Below are positions 33,602-42,904 of a stretch of DNA of 64,000 nt, in pieces. The position numbers and the translations under genes were made by a program. The DNA is taken from the NCBI GenBank assembly GCA_965279355.1, contig OZ257155.1, positions 496,001 through 560,000 on the forward strand, written 5' to 3'. This DNA is from G965279355 sp965279355. Lineage in GTDB: Bacteria; Pseudomonadota; Alphaproteobacteria; CACIAM-22H2. The stretch's first letter is position 1; the number at the start of each line of letters is the position of its first letter. The notes beneath the pieces are model-generated. The model did no database searches, was not told where the DNA came from, and worked only from the letters and a program-made list of their open reading frames with translations.

Positions 33602-34361
33602 TCGTGAATTCCGGATATTCGAACGTGTAGTCGCGGCCGACGCCGTTATCCTGCAGGCCAAGGCTGGTCTCGTATTCCGGTTCGCTGCTCTTGCCGTCGG
33701 TCTTAAAGAACGCCATGCGCACGCGCCACGCCTTGCCCTTGCTGACCTCCGCCGAAATGCGCGGCTGGGCGCCGAGTTCGGCCAGCGGGTTTCCGATCAC
33801 CGCATTCACTTCCATCGCGCCGTCCTGCGTCGCGCCATCGAACACCAGCTTCGAGAACGTCTTCTCGCCGCTTTCCGCCGCGCGGATGAGAACCAGCGTA
33901 TGCTCGCTGGGAAACAGCGTGCCGGGCGGCAGTTCGAGTTCGACACCCGCCGGTTCGTTGAACACGGCCTTGCCGCCAAGGCCTTTGCCCGCGAGCTCCG
34001 CGCGTCCGCGCAGCGTCTCGTTCACTTCGCCGTCGCGGCTTGAGCGCATGGTGAAGCGATAGCTGAGCCCGTCCTTGGCTTCCCAGCTTGAGAAACTGAT
34101 GTCGTTGTCGGTGCGTTCGCCGTCGGTATCCGACATCTGGAAGCGCATCCGCTGGTTGATGGTCCAGCCGTCGCAGACTTCCTGCCATTCGATGAACATC
34201 GCGCCGGTGATGGCGACCACGCCGCTCGATGATTTCGAGCCGCCGAGGCTGAGTGTATAGGATGCGCGATGCGGCGCGATCTCGGCGGCCGTAACAATGG
34301 AGGCGGCGCCGCCGGCACAGACCGCGAGAGCGAAGGCAAAGAGCCGCGAGACCAGGCGCAT
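33552..34361 (-). CDS. eipB: EipB-like cell envelope protein (DUF1849)
   Basis: DUF1849 family periplasmic protein of 269 residues, homologous to Brucella EipB, a beta-spiral protein needed for envelope integrity. The signal peptide is 'MRLVSRLFAFALAVCAGGAA'. Family segments are 'APHRASYTLSLGG', 'EWQEVCDGWTINQRM' and 'GNPLAELG'. The protein ends in Cys ('ALPKPRC'); in EipB the last-residue region Cys forms a disulfide with the Cys of the 'VCDGW' motif, and both are present here. ATG at 34361 is preferred (AAGGATGGA upstream) over ATG at 34376. Convergent 50-base overlap with the ROK gene. Confidence 0.88.
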   Translation of the reverse strand: MRLVSRLFAFALAVCAGGAASIVTAAEIAPHRASYTLSLGGSKSSSGVVAITGAMFIEWQEVCDGWTINQRMRFQMSDTDGERTDNDISFSSWEAKDGLSYRFTMRSSRDGEVNETLRGRAELAGKGLGGKAVFNEPAGVELELPPGTLFPSEHTLVLIRAAESGEKTFSKLVFDGATQDGAMEVNAVIGNPLAELGAQPRISAEVSKGKAWRVRMAFFKTDGKSSEPEYETSLGLQDNGVGRDYTFEYPEFTIKSRLDLLEALPKPRC

Positions 34362-34538
34362 CGATCCATCCTTCATCGCCAGGGACTCAACGCAGCCCGG
34401 CCACTTTCAGCCATTACCGCATCCCTTAGCCCGGGGCAAGATATTGGCACTATTCGTGTTTTTACGGAGTATCGGCATCGGCCCCTTTAATGTGGGGCTG
34501 CGGGCGCGCTTCGCCAAGGAAGCCGGCAGCGATCAATT

Positions 34539-35471
34539 TCAGGGCACCCGTCTGAATAGTCCGCCAAGCCAGGCCCCGACCCGCCCGTCGATAACGGCAA
34601 GGCCGGAAAAGATCAGCAGCATCCCGGCGGCCTGATTGAGGGTCAGCGTCTCCCCCAGCAGAACCGTGCCCAAAGTCAGCGCCGCAATCGGGATCAGCAG
34701 CGTCACCAGCAGCGCGCTGGTCGCGCCGACGTTGTTCACCAGCCGGAAGTAGATCACGTAGGCAAGCGCCGTGCTGAGTGCCGCCAATCCAACCAGAGAG
34801 GCAATGACCGGCACGCTGGGCACCGGCCCGGCCCAGGGGCGATCGATGAAGCAGGTGAGCGGCAAAAGCAAAAACGTTGCAGACCACAGCTGGCCCTGGG
34901 CCGTCACCAGCGGCGGAAACACGCCCAGGCGCCGGCGGGTCACGATGCCTCCGGTCGCGTAGCACAACGATGCGGCCAGAGCCGCCAGTTCGGCCGGAAT
35001 GTAGCTTCCGACATCGCTCAGCGCGTCGACCCCGATCAGCACCGCAACCCCGCTCATCCCGATCGCGACACCGCCCAGCTTGCGGGCATTCAGCCGCTCG
35101 TCGCGGGTGAACACATGCGCGATCATAAGCGCAAAGAGCGGCGTCGTTGCGTTGAGGATCGATGCCAGTCCGCCGGTGATATGCGACTGCACCCAGACGA
35201 TCAGCGTAAACGGAACCGCATTGTTCAACGTACCGAGCATCAGAAACGTCAGCCAATACTGACGATGTTTCCAGAGTCCCTGACCGCTTAAAGCCGCCCA
35301 GGTACTCAGCATGACGGACGCAAGAAAAACGCGCACCAGCGCGATTGTGAACGGCGGCAGTTCTGCGACGGCAACTTCGATGAACGGATAGGCAGCGCCC
35401 CAGATCGTCGCGAGAATGACGATCAGGCCCCAGTCCTGGAGCTTCATCGGCCGAAGCGTGCTGACGTTCAT
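34539..35471 (-). CDS. EamA/DMT superfamily exporter
   Basis: Drug/metabolite transporter of 310 residues with ten predicted membrane helices arranged as two EamA repeats; the first opens 'LQDWGLIVILATIWGAAYPF' and the second near residue 165 includes 'GGIVTRRRLG'. Proteins of this type export amino acids, nucleobases or other metabolites, but the substrate cannot be read from sequence. It stands alone on the minus strand between eipB and aspS, separated from eipB by about 160 bases without genes. Confidence 0.87.
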   Translation of the reverse strand: MNVSTLRPMKLQDWGLIVILATIWGAAYPFIEVAVAELPPFTIALVRVFLASVMLSTWAALSGQGLWKHRQYWLTFLMLGTLNNAVPFTLIVWVQSHITGGLASILNATTPLFALMIAHVFTRDERLNARKLGGVAIGMSGVAVLIGVDALSDVGSYIPAELAALAASLCYATGGIVTRRRLGVFPPLVTAQGQLWSATFLLLPLTCFIDRPWAGPVPSVPVIASLVGLAALSTALAYVIYFRLVNNVGATSALLVTLLIPIAALTLGTVLLGETLTLNQAAGMLLIFSGLAVIDGRVGAWLGGLFRRVP

Positions 35472-35488
35472 GGAAACCTCTGCCCTAC

Positions 35489-35506
35489 CCCCCGCAATAG
35501 CGGGGG
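35489..35506 (-). terminator. GC-rich hairpin downstream of aspS
   Basis: CCCCCGC, loop AATA, GCGGGGG, located 31 bases after the aspS stop in the direction of transcription. There is no T-run, so termination is only possible, not certain. Confidence 0.35.
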
Positions 35507-35537
35507 ATCGGGCGACATGCGACCCGCTTCTTGCGAA

Positions 35538-37322
35538 TCAGCTCTTCTTCGGCGGCGGCAGATCGAGCCTGATGTGAAGCTCGCGCAGACGGGCTGCATC
35601 CACCGCCGACGGGGCCTGCATAAGCAAGTCCTGTGCCTGCTGGTTCATCGGGAAGGCCACCACCTGGCGGATGTTCGGCTCATCGGCGAGCAGCATCACG
35701 ATACGGTCGATGCCCGGTGCCGAGCCGCCATGCGGCGGGGCGCCGAACTTGAACGCATTGAGCATGCCGCCGAAACGGCTCTCAACGTCTTCCTTCGAGT
35801 AGCCGGCGATCGCGAACGCCTTGTACATGATCTCCGGCAGATGGTTCCGGATGGCGCCGGACGACAGTTCCACGCCGTTGCAGACGATGTCGTACTGGAA
35901 CGCCTTGATGGTCAGCGGATCCTGCGTCTCCAGCGCCTTAAGGCCACCCTGCGGCATCGAGAACGGGTTATGGCTGAACTCGATCTTGCCGGTGTCTTCA
36001 TTGAGCTCGAACATCGGGAAATCGACGATCCAGCAGAACTTGAAGTCCTTCTGGTCGATCAGTTCCATTTCCTCGCCGAGCTTCTTGCGCACGACGCCGG
36101 CAAACTTCTCGGCAGGGCCCTTCTTGTCACAAACAAAGAAGACCGCGTCGCCGTCACCGATCCTGGCGAGCTCACGCAGCTTGGTCAGACGCGGCTCGTC
36201 GAGGAACTTGGCGATCGGGCCCTTGGCCTGCCCGCCTTCAAAGACGATATAGCCGAGGCCCGGCGCGCCTTCGCCGCGCGCCCAGTCGTTCAGCTTGTCG
36301 AAGAAGCTCCGCGGCTTGGTCGCCGTGGCCGGCGCCGGAATGGCGCGCACGACACCGCCGCCAGCGACAGCCTTGGCAAATACGTTGAAGGACGAGCCAA
36401 CGAACACTTCGCTGACATCGGAGATGATCAGCGGGTTACGAAGGTCCGGCTTGTCCGAACCGTATTTCAGCATCGCCTCGTCATAGGGGATGCGAACGAA
36501 AGGCGGCTTGGTCACTTTGCGTCCGGCGGCGAACTCGTCGAACACACCGGCCAGCACCGGCTCCAGCGCCGCGAACACATCGTCCTGGGTGACGAACGAC
36601 ATCTCGAGATCGAGCTGATAGAACTCGCCCGGACTGCGGTCGGCGCGACCGTCTTCATCGCGGAAGCACGGCGCGATCTGGAAATAGCGGTCGAAGCCTG
36701 CCACCATCAGCAGCTGCTTGAACTGCTGCGGCGCCTGCGGCAGGGCGTAGAACTTGCCGGGATGGATGCGGCTGGGCACCAGATAGTCGCGGGCCCCTTC
36801 CGGGCTCGACGACGTCAGGATCGGCGTCTGGAATTCGGTGAACCCCAGCTCGATCATGCGCCGGCGGATCGAGGCGATGACCTGGGCGCGCAGCAGGATG
36901 TTCTTGTGCATGCGCTCGGTGCGCAGATCGAGGAAGCGGTAACGCAGGCGCAGGTCTTCGGGGAAATCGCCTTCCTGGTTGACCTGGATCGGCAGCTGCT
37001 CCGCCGCCGACTGCAATTCAAACGCAGCGACCTGCAGTTCGACCTCACCTGTCGCAAGCTTGGCATTCACGGTTTCCGCCGACCGCGCCACGACCTTGCC
37101 CGAGACGGTGATCACGCTCTCCACACGGGTGCCCTCGATCTCCTTGAACAACGTGCTCGAGGTATCGATGACGCACTGGGTGATCCCGTAATGGTCGCGC
37201 AGGTCGACGAACAGCAGATTACCGTGGTCGCGCTTGCGATGGACCCAGCCCGAGAGCCGCACTGTCTGGTCGACGTGGGAACGCGTCAGCTGGCCGCAGG
37301 TATGGGAGCGATAAATGTGCAT
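35538..37322 (-). CDS. aspS: aspartate-tRNA ligase, probably non-discriminating (Asp/Asn)
   Basis: Class IIb aminoacyl-tRNA synthetase of the bacterial type, 594 residues from 'MHIYRSHTCGQLTRSHVDQT' (an in-frame start 15 codons earlier is less likely). An OB-fold anticodon domain is followed by motif 2 ('CFRDEDGRADRSPGEFYQLD'), the bacterial GAD insertion around residues 290-410, and motif 3 ('GGSAPGIDRIVML'). In the anticodon domain 'HRKRDHGNLLFVD' has His33 where the discriminating E. coli enzyme has Leu; this His is linked to relaxed tRNA specificity in the Pseudomonas enzyme. gatCAB in the same window supports Asp-tRNA(Asn) formation and amidation. Confidence 0.96.
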   Translation of the reverse strand: MHIYRSHTCGQLTRSHVDQTVRLSGWVHRKRDHGNLLFVDLRDHYGITQCVIDTSSTLFKEIEGTRVESVITVSGKVVARSAETVNAKLATGEVELQVAAFELQSAAEQLPIQVNQEGDFPEDLRLRYRFLDLRTERMHKNILLRAQVIASIRRRMIELGFTEFQTPILTSSSPEGARDYLVPSRIHPGKFYALPQAPQQFKQLLMVAGFDRYFQIAPCFRDEDGRADRSPGEFYQLDLEMSFVTQDDVFAALEPVLAGVFDEFAAGRKVTKPPFVRIPYDEAMLKYGSDKPDLRNPLIISDVSEVFVGSSFNVFAKAVAGGGVVRAIPAPATATKPRSFFDKLNDWARGEGAPGLGYIVFEGGQAKGPIAKFLDEPRLTKLRELARIGDGDAVFFVCDKKGPAEKFAGVVRKKLGEEMELIDQKDFKFCWIVDFPMFELNEDTGKIEFSHNPFSMPQGGLKALETQDPLTIKAFQYDIVCNGVELSSGAIRNHLPEIMYKAFAIAGYSKEDVESRFGGMLNAFKFGAPPHGGSAPGIDRIVMLLADEPNIRQVVAFPMNQQAQDLLMQAPSAVDAARLRELHIRLDLPPPKKS

Positions 37323-37442
37323 CGGAATGACTCGTGGAGCGGACGGGAAACGGCGGGCAAGAGGCACGGGTTAAGCCGAAAAGTCAAGGTATGCACGGGG
37401 TTTTTGCCCCTTACCGGCAATTCATGCTAAACCGGCTGCAAC

Positions 37443-38633
37443 ATGACGTGGATTGACGATTCCGCCACGCTGGAGGCCTTCTGCCGCCGCGTTGGCACCT
37501 CATCTTACATTACGGTCGACACCGAGTTTATGCGGGAGCGGACCTACTGGGCGCAGCTTTGCGTGGTCCAGATCGCCAGCCCCGACGAAGCCGCCGCCAT
37601 CGACGCGCTGGCCCCCGGCCTCGACTTCACCCCGATGATCCGGCTGCTGGACGATGCCCGCGTGCTCAAGGTCTTCCACGCCGCCCGTCAGGATCTCGAA
37701 ATCTTCCACCACATGTCGGGACGGGTGCCCACACCTCTCTTCGACACCCAGGTTGCGGCCATGGTCTGCGGCTTTGGCGATGCCGTCAGTTACGAGACGC
37801 TTGCCGGCCAGCTTGCCAATGCGCGGATCGACAAATCCGCCCGCTTCACCGACTGGGCACAGCGGCCGTTGAGCGAGCGGCAGATCGCCTATGCGCTGGC
37901 CGACGTCACGCATCTGCGGAAGGTCTACCTCGCCCTCGCCAAGCGCCTGGGCGGATCCGACCGCGCGCACTGGCTGCAGGAAGAAATGGCCACCCTGCTA
38001 GACCCGGCCACCTACCGCATGGACCCAGAGGAATCCTGGCGCCGGTTCAAGCCGCGCACGGCCAAGCCGCGCTTCGTCGCGGTCCTGAAGGAAGTCGCGG
38101 CCTGGCGCGAGAAGGAATCACAGCGCCGCGATGTGCCACGCAATCGCGTTCTGCGCGATGAGTCGGTGATGGACATCGCGGGACATGCGCCGTCGTCTCT
38201 CGATGAACTTGCCAAGGTACGCGGCCTCTCGAAAGGTTTTGCCGAAGGCCGCCTGGGCGAAGATGTGCTGGCCGCCGTGCGGCGCGGATTGTCGCTGCCG
38301 GACGATCAGATCCCCGCGATCGATCCGATGCCCGATCTTCCGCCCGGCATCGGCCCGGTCGTCGAATTGCTCAAGGTTTTGCTCAAGGCCAAATGCGATG
38401 AGCATGACGTGGCGCAGAAGCTGGTCGCGACGACGTCCGATCTCGAACGCATCGCCGCCGACGACAACGCCGCCGTCGCGCCGCTGCATGGCTGGCGGCG
38501 TGAAGTGTTCGGCGAAGCGGCGCTGGCGCTCAAGCGCGGCGAAATCGCGCTCAGTCTGCGCGGCCGCAAGCTGGTGATCCAGGGCTCCGGCGAGGACGCG
38601 CGCCAGCGGCTGGTGGCTACGAGCCGATCCTGA
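37443..38633 (+). CDS. rnd: ribonuclease D
   Basis: 3'-5' exoribonuclease for tRNA 3'-end maturation, 396 residues. The DEDD exonuclease residues appear in 'YITVDTEFMRERTYWAQLC' (Exo I: Asp, Glu), 'VFHAARQDLEIF' (Exo II Asp) and 'QIAYALADVTHLRKVY' (Exo III Tyr/Asp). HRDC domains follow near residues 210-290 and 300-380. The ATG is the only good start; it is divergent from aspS with a 120-base gap. The 3' end overlaps ppx by 17 bases. Confidence 0.94.
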   Translation: MTWIDDSATLEAFCRRVGTSSYITVDTEFMRERTYWAQLCVVQIASPDEAAAIDALAPGLDFTPMIRLLDDARVLKVFHAARQDLEIFHHMSGRVPTPLFDTQVAAMVCGFGDAVSYETLAGQLANARIDKSARFTDWAQRPLSERQIAYALADVTHLRKVYLALAKRLGGSDRAHWLQEEMATLLDPATYRMDPEESWRRFKPRTAKPRFVAVLKEVAAWREKESQRRDVPRNRVLRDESVMDIAGHAPSSLDELAKVRGLSKGFAEGRLGEDVLAAVRRGLSLPDDQIPAIDPMPDLPPGIGPVVELLKVLLKAKCDEHDVAQKLVATTSDLERIAADDNAAVAPLHGWRREVFGEAALALKRGEIALSLRGRKLVIQGSGEDARQRLVATSRS

Positions 38634-40113
38634 TCTTGCCCTTGCCGCCGAGGGCTTCGGCCAGCGCCTGAAAACGCCGTTCGACGGCTTCGCCCAGCGC
38701 AGCTGCCGCGCGAGGCTTCAGCAACAAACGCAGATCAGACCCTTTTCGCTCAAGCCGCACATTGCGCAGCATTTGCGGCGCTCCGCCAGACAGGGTGAAG
38801 GCAAGCCGCATCGCCAACCCGAGACGGTACGCGTCCCGGAGATCATCTTCGTGCAGCAACTGCCATGCCGCCCGGGTGATCTCGCCTTCCGGACTTCCGG
38901 TGTAGCGCGTGTAGACGGCAAGCGCGATGAAGGCGCGCGCACGGTGATCGAGGCCGGTGAGCGGCATATGCAAGGTCCGCTCATAGGCGATCTCGCCGCG
39001 ATAATCTGGATGTTCGCTCCAGGCGATGTCGCCCAGCAGGCAGGCGGCCAGCCGCAACCGCTCCTGCGTCGCCGCCGACTTGGTGAACAGCGGCGCCGTC
39101 CACTTCAGGAGATCACGCCCTTCAACCGGGAAGCGCGCATTGGCCGACGCCATTTCGTCGCAAGCCGCAATCAGCGGATCGATCCGCCGCAGCGCCGCCG
39201 GCATTTCGTCGTAGAGGCAGCCTTCGCGCAGTCCCAGCGCCGTGAAGACGAGACGCGACGGCTTTGTACGCTGCAGGACACGGTGCAGGACGAGCGCCGC
39301 AAACGGCAGAACCTCGAGCCGCTTGCGCGGCACACGGCCGATGCGCTCAAGGGACTCCCGGGACAGACCGGCGATCAGATCGAGAAAATCTTCCGCGCGG
39401 TCCCGCGTCAGTTCGTAGCCGTGGATGACCTTCAGCGGATAGTTGACATGCGCCATATGCAGGCGTGCCAGTGCGCGCCAGGCACCGCCCACCGCATAGA
39501 ACGAACGGCCTTTCGCTTCGCTCAGCCAGTCCAGCGGCTCAAGATGCTTGTCGAGATGGTCGCGGAGCGCGCTCCGCCCGCGATCGGCAATCTCGCGCAG
39601 ACGCAGCGCGCCGAACGGCAGGGTCGTGTGCCGGCCGAGCTTGGTGTTCCTGATCGCGACGAGTTCTAGGCTGCCGCCGCCGAGATCGCCCATGAAGCCG
39701 TCGGCATCGGGCATGCCCGACACGACGCCAAGCCCGGAAAGACGCGCCTCCTCTTCGCCGTCCAGCACCTCGATCCGCAATCCGGCTTTTTTCCGGATCG
39801 CTGAGACGAAGTCCGGGCCGTTTTCCGCCTCACGCACGGCCGCCGTCGCGACCACGCGCAACCGCCGCACATTCATCGCCTTGGAGAGTGCCGAGAACCG
39901 GACGAGATTCTGGATGGCAAGTTGAACGCCATCCTCGGGAAGCCGGTTCGTGCGATCGATTCCGCGGCCGAGACCGCACAGAACCTTCTCGTTAAAGATC
40001 GGCTGATGCACCCGCCCCTGATCCGTATAGACCACGAGGCGAATGGAGTTGGAGCCGATATCAATAACGCCGACAGGGCGCGTCCGACGCGCCGGATTTG
40101 TTCGCAGAACCAT
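38617..40113 (-). CDS. ppx: Ppx/GppA family exopolyphosphatase
   Basis: Exopolyphosphatase/guanosine-pentaphosphatase of the ASKHA fold, 498 residues. Phosphate-binding loops 'GVIDIGSNSIRLVVY' near residue 17 and 'GFMGDLGGGSLELVAI' near residue 140, catalytic Glu in 'VLDGEEEARLSGLG'; the C-terminal HD-like helical region is present. It releases phosphate from the ends of polyphosphate chains, or hydrolyses pppGpp. It follows ppk after 12 bases on the same strand, so synthesis and breakdown of polyphosphate are encoded in one operon. Confidence 0.94.
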   Translation of the reverse strand: MVLRTNPARRTRPVGVIDIGSNSIRLVVYTDQGRVHQPIFNEKVLCGLGRGIDRTNRLPEDGVQLAIQNLVRFSALSKAMNVRRLRVVATAAVREAENGPDFVSAIRKKAGLRIEVLDGEEEARLSGLGVVSGMPDADGFMGDLGGGSLELVAIRNTKLGRHTTLPFGALRLREIADRGRSALRDHLDKHLEPLDWLSEAKGRSFYAVGGAWRALARLHMAHVNYPLKVIHGYELTRDRAEDFLDLIAGLSRESLERIGRVPRKRLEVLPFAALVLHRVLQRTKPSRLVFTALGLREGCLYDEMPAALRRIDPLIAACDEMASANARFPVEGRDLLKWTAPLFTKSAATQERLRLAACLLGDIAWSEHPDYRGEIAYERTLHMPLTGLDHRARAFIALAVYTRYTGSPEGEITRAAWQLLHEDDLRDAYRLGLAMRLAFTLSGGAPQMLRNVRLERKGSDLRLLLKPRAAAALGEAVERRFQALAEALGGKGKIRIGS

Positions 40114-40125
40114 TCGGCCGGGATA

Positions 40126-42270
40126 TTACCGGTTCTTGCCCGTGAGTCGAGGAGCACCGGCCGGCCGCTTCAGGGCGCGACCGCGGCCTGAGAGGCTGGG
40201 ATTGGTCATGAAGAAGGTATGCGCGCTGAACCCCTCGCCGGCCTTCATCCGCGTATAGGTACCGTCCCCCGCGAGGGTCCAGCTCTGCAGCGTGTCGCGC
40301 AGATTGGCGGCCATGATCTGATCCTGCACCTGCTGATGCACGGTCGGATTCTCGACAGGCACAAAGGTCTCGACACGCCAGTCGAGATTGCGCGGCATCC
40401 AGTCGGCCGAGGTGATGAACACCTTCGACTGCGCATGCGGCAATCCGTGACCGGCACCGCAGCAGATGACGCGGCTATGCTCCAGGAAACGTCCGATGAT
40501 GCTTTTAACCCGGATGTTTTCCGACAGGCCCTTGATACCCGGCCGCAGGCAGCAGATGCCGCGAATGACAAGGTCGATCTGCACGCCGGCCTGACTGGCG
40601 CGGTAGAGCGTGTCGATGATCGCGGGGTCGACCAGGGCATTCATCTTTGCCCAGATGGCCGCGGGCCTTCCGGCCTTGGCGTGTTCGATCTCGGCTTCGA
40701 TGAGCGCGGTCAGATCGGGACGGAGCGTCAGCGGCGAGAAGCTCAGCTTCTCCATCTTCTCAGGCAAAGCATAACCGGTGATGTAATTGAACAGACGCGC
40801 CGCATCGCGGCAGAGCGCCTCGTCGGTCGAGAAGAACGAGAGGTCGGTGTAGATCTTCGCCGTGACCGGATGATAGTTGCCGGTCCCGTAATGAACATAG
40901 GAGCGCAGGCCCCCGCCTTCGCGCCGGACCACCAGGGAAATCTTGGCGTGTGTCTTGAGATCAATGAAACCGTAGACGACCTGGGCCCCGGCACGTTCGA
41001 GATCGCGGGCCCAGCGGATATTCGCTTCCTCGTCGAACCGCGCCTTGAGTTCGATCAGCGCCGTAACCGACTTGCCGGCCTCGGCAGCCTCCACCAGCGC
41101 CCGCACGATCGGCGAATTGTCGGACGTGCGATAAAGCGTCTGCTTGATCGCCGCGACGGCGGGATCGCGCGCCGCCTGCGTGAGAAACTGCACCACCACA
41201 TCGAAGCTTTCGAAGGGATGGTGGATGACAATGTCCTTCTGGCGGATCGCCGCGAAACAGTCGCCGCCGAAATCGCGGACGCGTTCGGGAAAGCGCGGGT
41301 TGAATGGCGGGAAGAGCAGATCCTGACGGTCGCTGACGATCAGCTGCTTGGTATCGACGAGGCCGATGATGCCGTCGACGCGGAAAACCTCGTCGGCGGG
41401 AACCTCAAGCTCCGCGATCACGAAGTTGAGCAGGTCTTCCGGTATATCGCCGTTCACCTTGAGGCGAATGGACAGGCCGCGACGGCGGCGCTTCAGGGCG
41501 GATTCGAAAACCCGCACCAGATCTTCGGCCTCTTCCTCGACTTCCATCTCGCTGTCGCGGAGCAGACGGAAAGCCCCCTGCCCCAGAACCTCGAAATCGG
41601 GGAACAAACGGGTCAGAAACAGGCCAATCACCTCTTCCTGCGGAATGAAACGAATGGCCGTACCCGGCAGGCGGACGAAACGCTCGACCTGCCCCGGAAG
41701 TGGCAGAAGCGCGCGCAGCGACTTGTTATCGCTGCGGCGCTGGAGCTGCATGACCAGCGCGAAGCCGCGATTGGGAATGAACGGGAACGGATGCGCCGGA
41801 TCGATCGCCAGCGGTGTCAGAACCGGAAACACCTGGTTCATGAAATACGTGTCGAGCCACTGCCGGTCTTCGGCGCTCAGCTCAGCCGTATGGACGACGG
41901 TAAGATTGGCTTCCCGCAGGGCCGCCTTCAATGTCCGCCAGCAACGCTGCTGATGTTCCATAAGGGTATTGGCGCGCTGATGGATCTCCACCAGCTGCTG
42001 GGCCGGCGTCAGACCGTCCTGGCTGGGCGTCGGAATGCCGGCACGAACCTGACCTTTCAGGCCGGCGACGCGGACCATGTAGAACTCGTCGAGATTGCTG
42101 GCCGAGATCGAGAGAAAGCGCAGGCGCTCCAGCAAGGGATGATTCGGATTGTCGGCCTCTTCGAGCACGCGCTCGTTGAACGCCAGCCAGGACAGTTCCC
42201 GATTGATGAAGCGGGCCGGGCCGACGGCATTCAGACTGGAGACTGGCTCGATGGGGACCTGGACGTTCAC
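40126..42270 (-). CDS. ppk: polyphosphate kinase 1
   Basis: Makes polyphosphate from ATP. It has 714 residues from a GTG preceded by CGAGGA; an upstream in-frame start at 42324 would add 18 hydrophobic residues with no family counterpart. N-domain 'FINRELSWLAFNERVLEEAD'; 'FYMVRVAGLKGQV'; 'ALVEAAEAGKSVTALIELKA' and the catalytic His in 'SYVHYGTGNYHPVTAKIYTD', then 'FITSADWMPRNLDWRVETF' with the second active-site loop. Normal length. First gene of ppk-ppx. Confidence 0.96.
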   Translation of the reverse strand: MNVQVPIEPVSSLNAVGPARFINRELSWLAFNERVLEEADNPNHPLLERLRFLSISASNLDEFYMVRVAGLKGQVRAGIPTPSQDGLTPAQQLVEIHQRANTLMEHQQRCWRTLKAALREANLTVVHTAELSAEDRQWLDTYFMNQVFPVLTPLAIDPAHPFPFIPNRGFALVMQLQRRSDNKSLRALLPLPGQVERFVRLPGTAIRFIPQEEVIGLFLTRLFPDFEVLGQGAFRLLRDSEMEVEEEAEDLVRVFESALKRRRRGLSIRLKVNGDIPEDLLNFVIAELEVPADEVFRVDGIIGLVDTKQLIVSDRQDLLFPPFNPRFPERVRDFGGDCFAAIRQKDIVIHHPFESFDVVVQFLTQAARDPAVAAIKQTLYRTSDNSPIVRALVEAAEAGKSVTALIELKARFDEEANIRWARDLERAGAQVVYGFIDLKTHAKISLVVRREGGGLRSYVHYGTGNYHPVTAKIYTDLSFFSTDEALCRDAARLFNYITGYALPEKMEKLSFSPLTLRPDLTALIEAEIEHAKAGRPAAIWAKMNALVDPAIIDTLYRASQAGVQIDLVIRGICCLRPGIKGLSENIRVKSIIGRFLEHSRVICCGAGHGLPHAQSKVFITSADWMPRNLDWRVETFVPVENPTVHQQVQDQIMAANLRDTLQSWTLAGDGTYTRMKAGEGFSAHTFFMTNPSLSGRGRALKRPAGAPRLTGKNR

Positions 42271-42363
42271 CCGACTATCCTCGATGCGGAGAAGTAGAAT
42301 ATAGAAACGCGGCGAACACGCCACCGCAGCCTAGAGTGTATCTCAGCTCATTGTGACAACTAT

Positions 42364-42903
42364 ATGAAAGAATTGTTACTTCTCCGGCACGCCAAGTCCA
42401 GCTGGGCGGAGCCGCACCAGGACGATATCGACCGGCCGCTCAACAAGCGGGGCCGCAAAGGGGCCGCCTTGATCGCCGACTGGCTGACCGAAAACGGGGT
42501 TCGGCCGGGGCTGGTTCTCTCCTCCTCGGCGCGCCGGACCCGCGAGACGCTGGACCTGTTGCAGGACGCATTGGGACCGACTGTGCAGATCCAGATCGAG
42601 CCCGGCCTTTATCTGGCCGATGCCGGGCGCCTGCTGCAGCGGGTGCGCGCGGTCCAGAACGATGTCGGCTCGGTGCTGGTGATCGCCCACAATCCGGGGC
42701 TTCACGATCTGGCTGCCGATCTGGCGCAGCAGGCAAAGGGCGAGAAGACCCCGCGCGAAAATCTGCTCTACAAATTCCCGACAGCCGCCCTCGCCCGGTT
42801 CCGCTTCGATGTCAAAACCTGGAAAGACGTCGACACCGATGCCGACCCGGGCACGGTCACTCTCGTGGATTACATAACGCCGGCCGGGCTGGACGACGAC
42901 TAA
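42364..42903 (+). CDS. SixA-like histidine phosphatase
   Basis: Histidine phosphatase superfamily protein of 179 residues. The catalytic RHG-type motif is 'LLLRHAKSSWAEPHQDD' with the phospho-acceptor His at residue 9, the second Arg is in 'SSSARRTRETLDL', and the second His is in 'VLVIAHNPGLHDLAADL'. E. coli SixA dephosphorylates a phosphorelay or PTS phospho-histidine; the target here is unknown. Divergent from ppk (93-base gap) and convergent with the CYTH-CHAD gene, whose stop lies one base downstream. Confidence 0.85.
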   Translation: MKELLLLRHAKSSWAEPHQDDIDRPLNKRGRKGAALIADWLTENGVRPGLVLSSSARRTRETLDLLQDALGPTVQIQIEPGLYLADAGRLLQRVRAVQNDVGSVLVIAHNPGLHDLAADLAQQAKGEKTPRENLLYKFPTAALARFRFDVKTWKDVDTDADPGTVTLVDYITPAGLDDD

Positions 42904-42904
42904 G

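Noticed and set aside
40219..42297. 692-codon open frame on the plus strand opposite ppk
   Set aside because: It is the mirror of a high-GC3 gene; the opposite strand encodes a complete, motif-rich PPK1, and the frame resembles no protein family.
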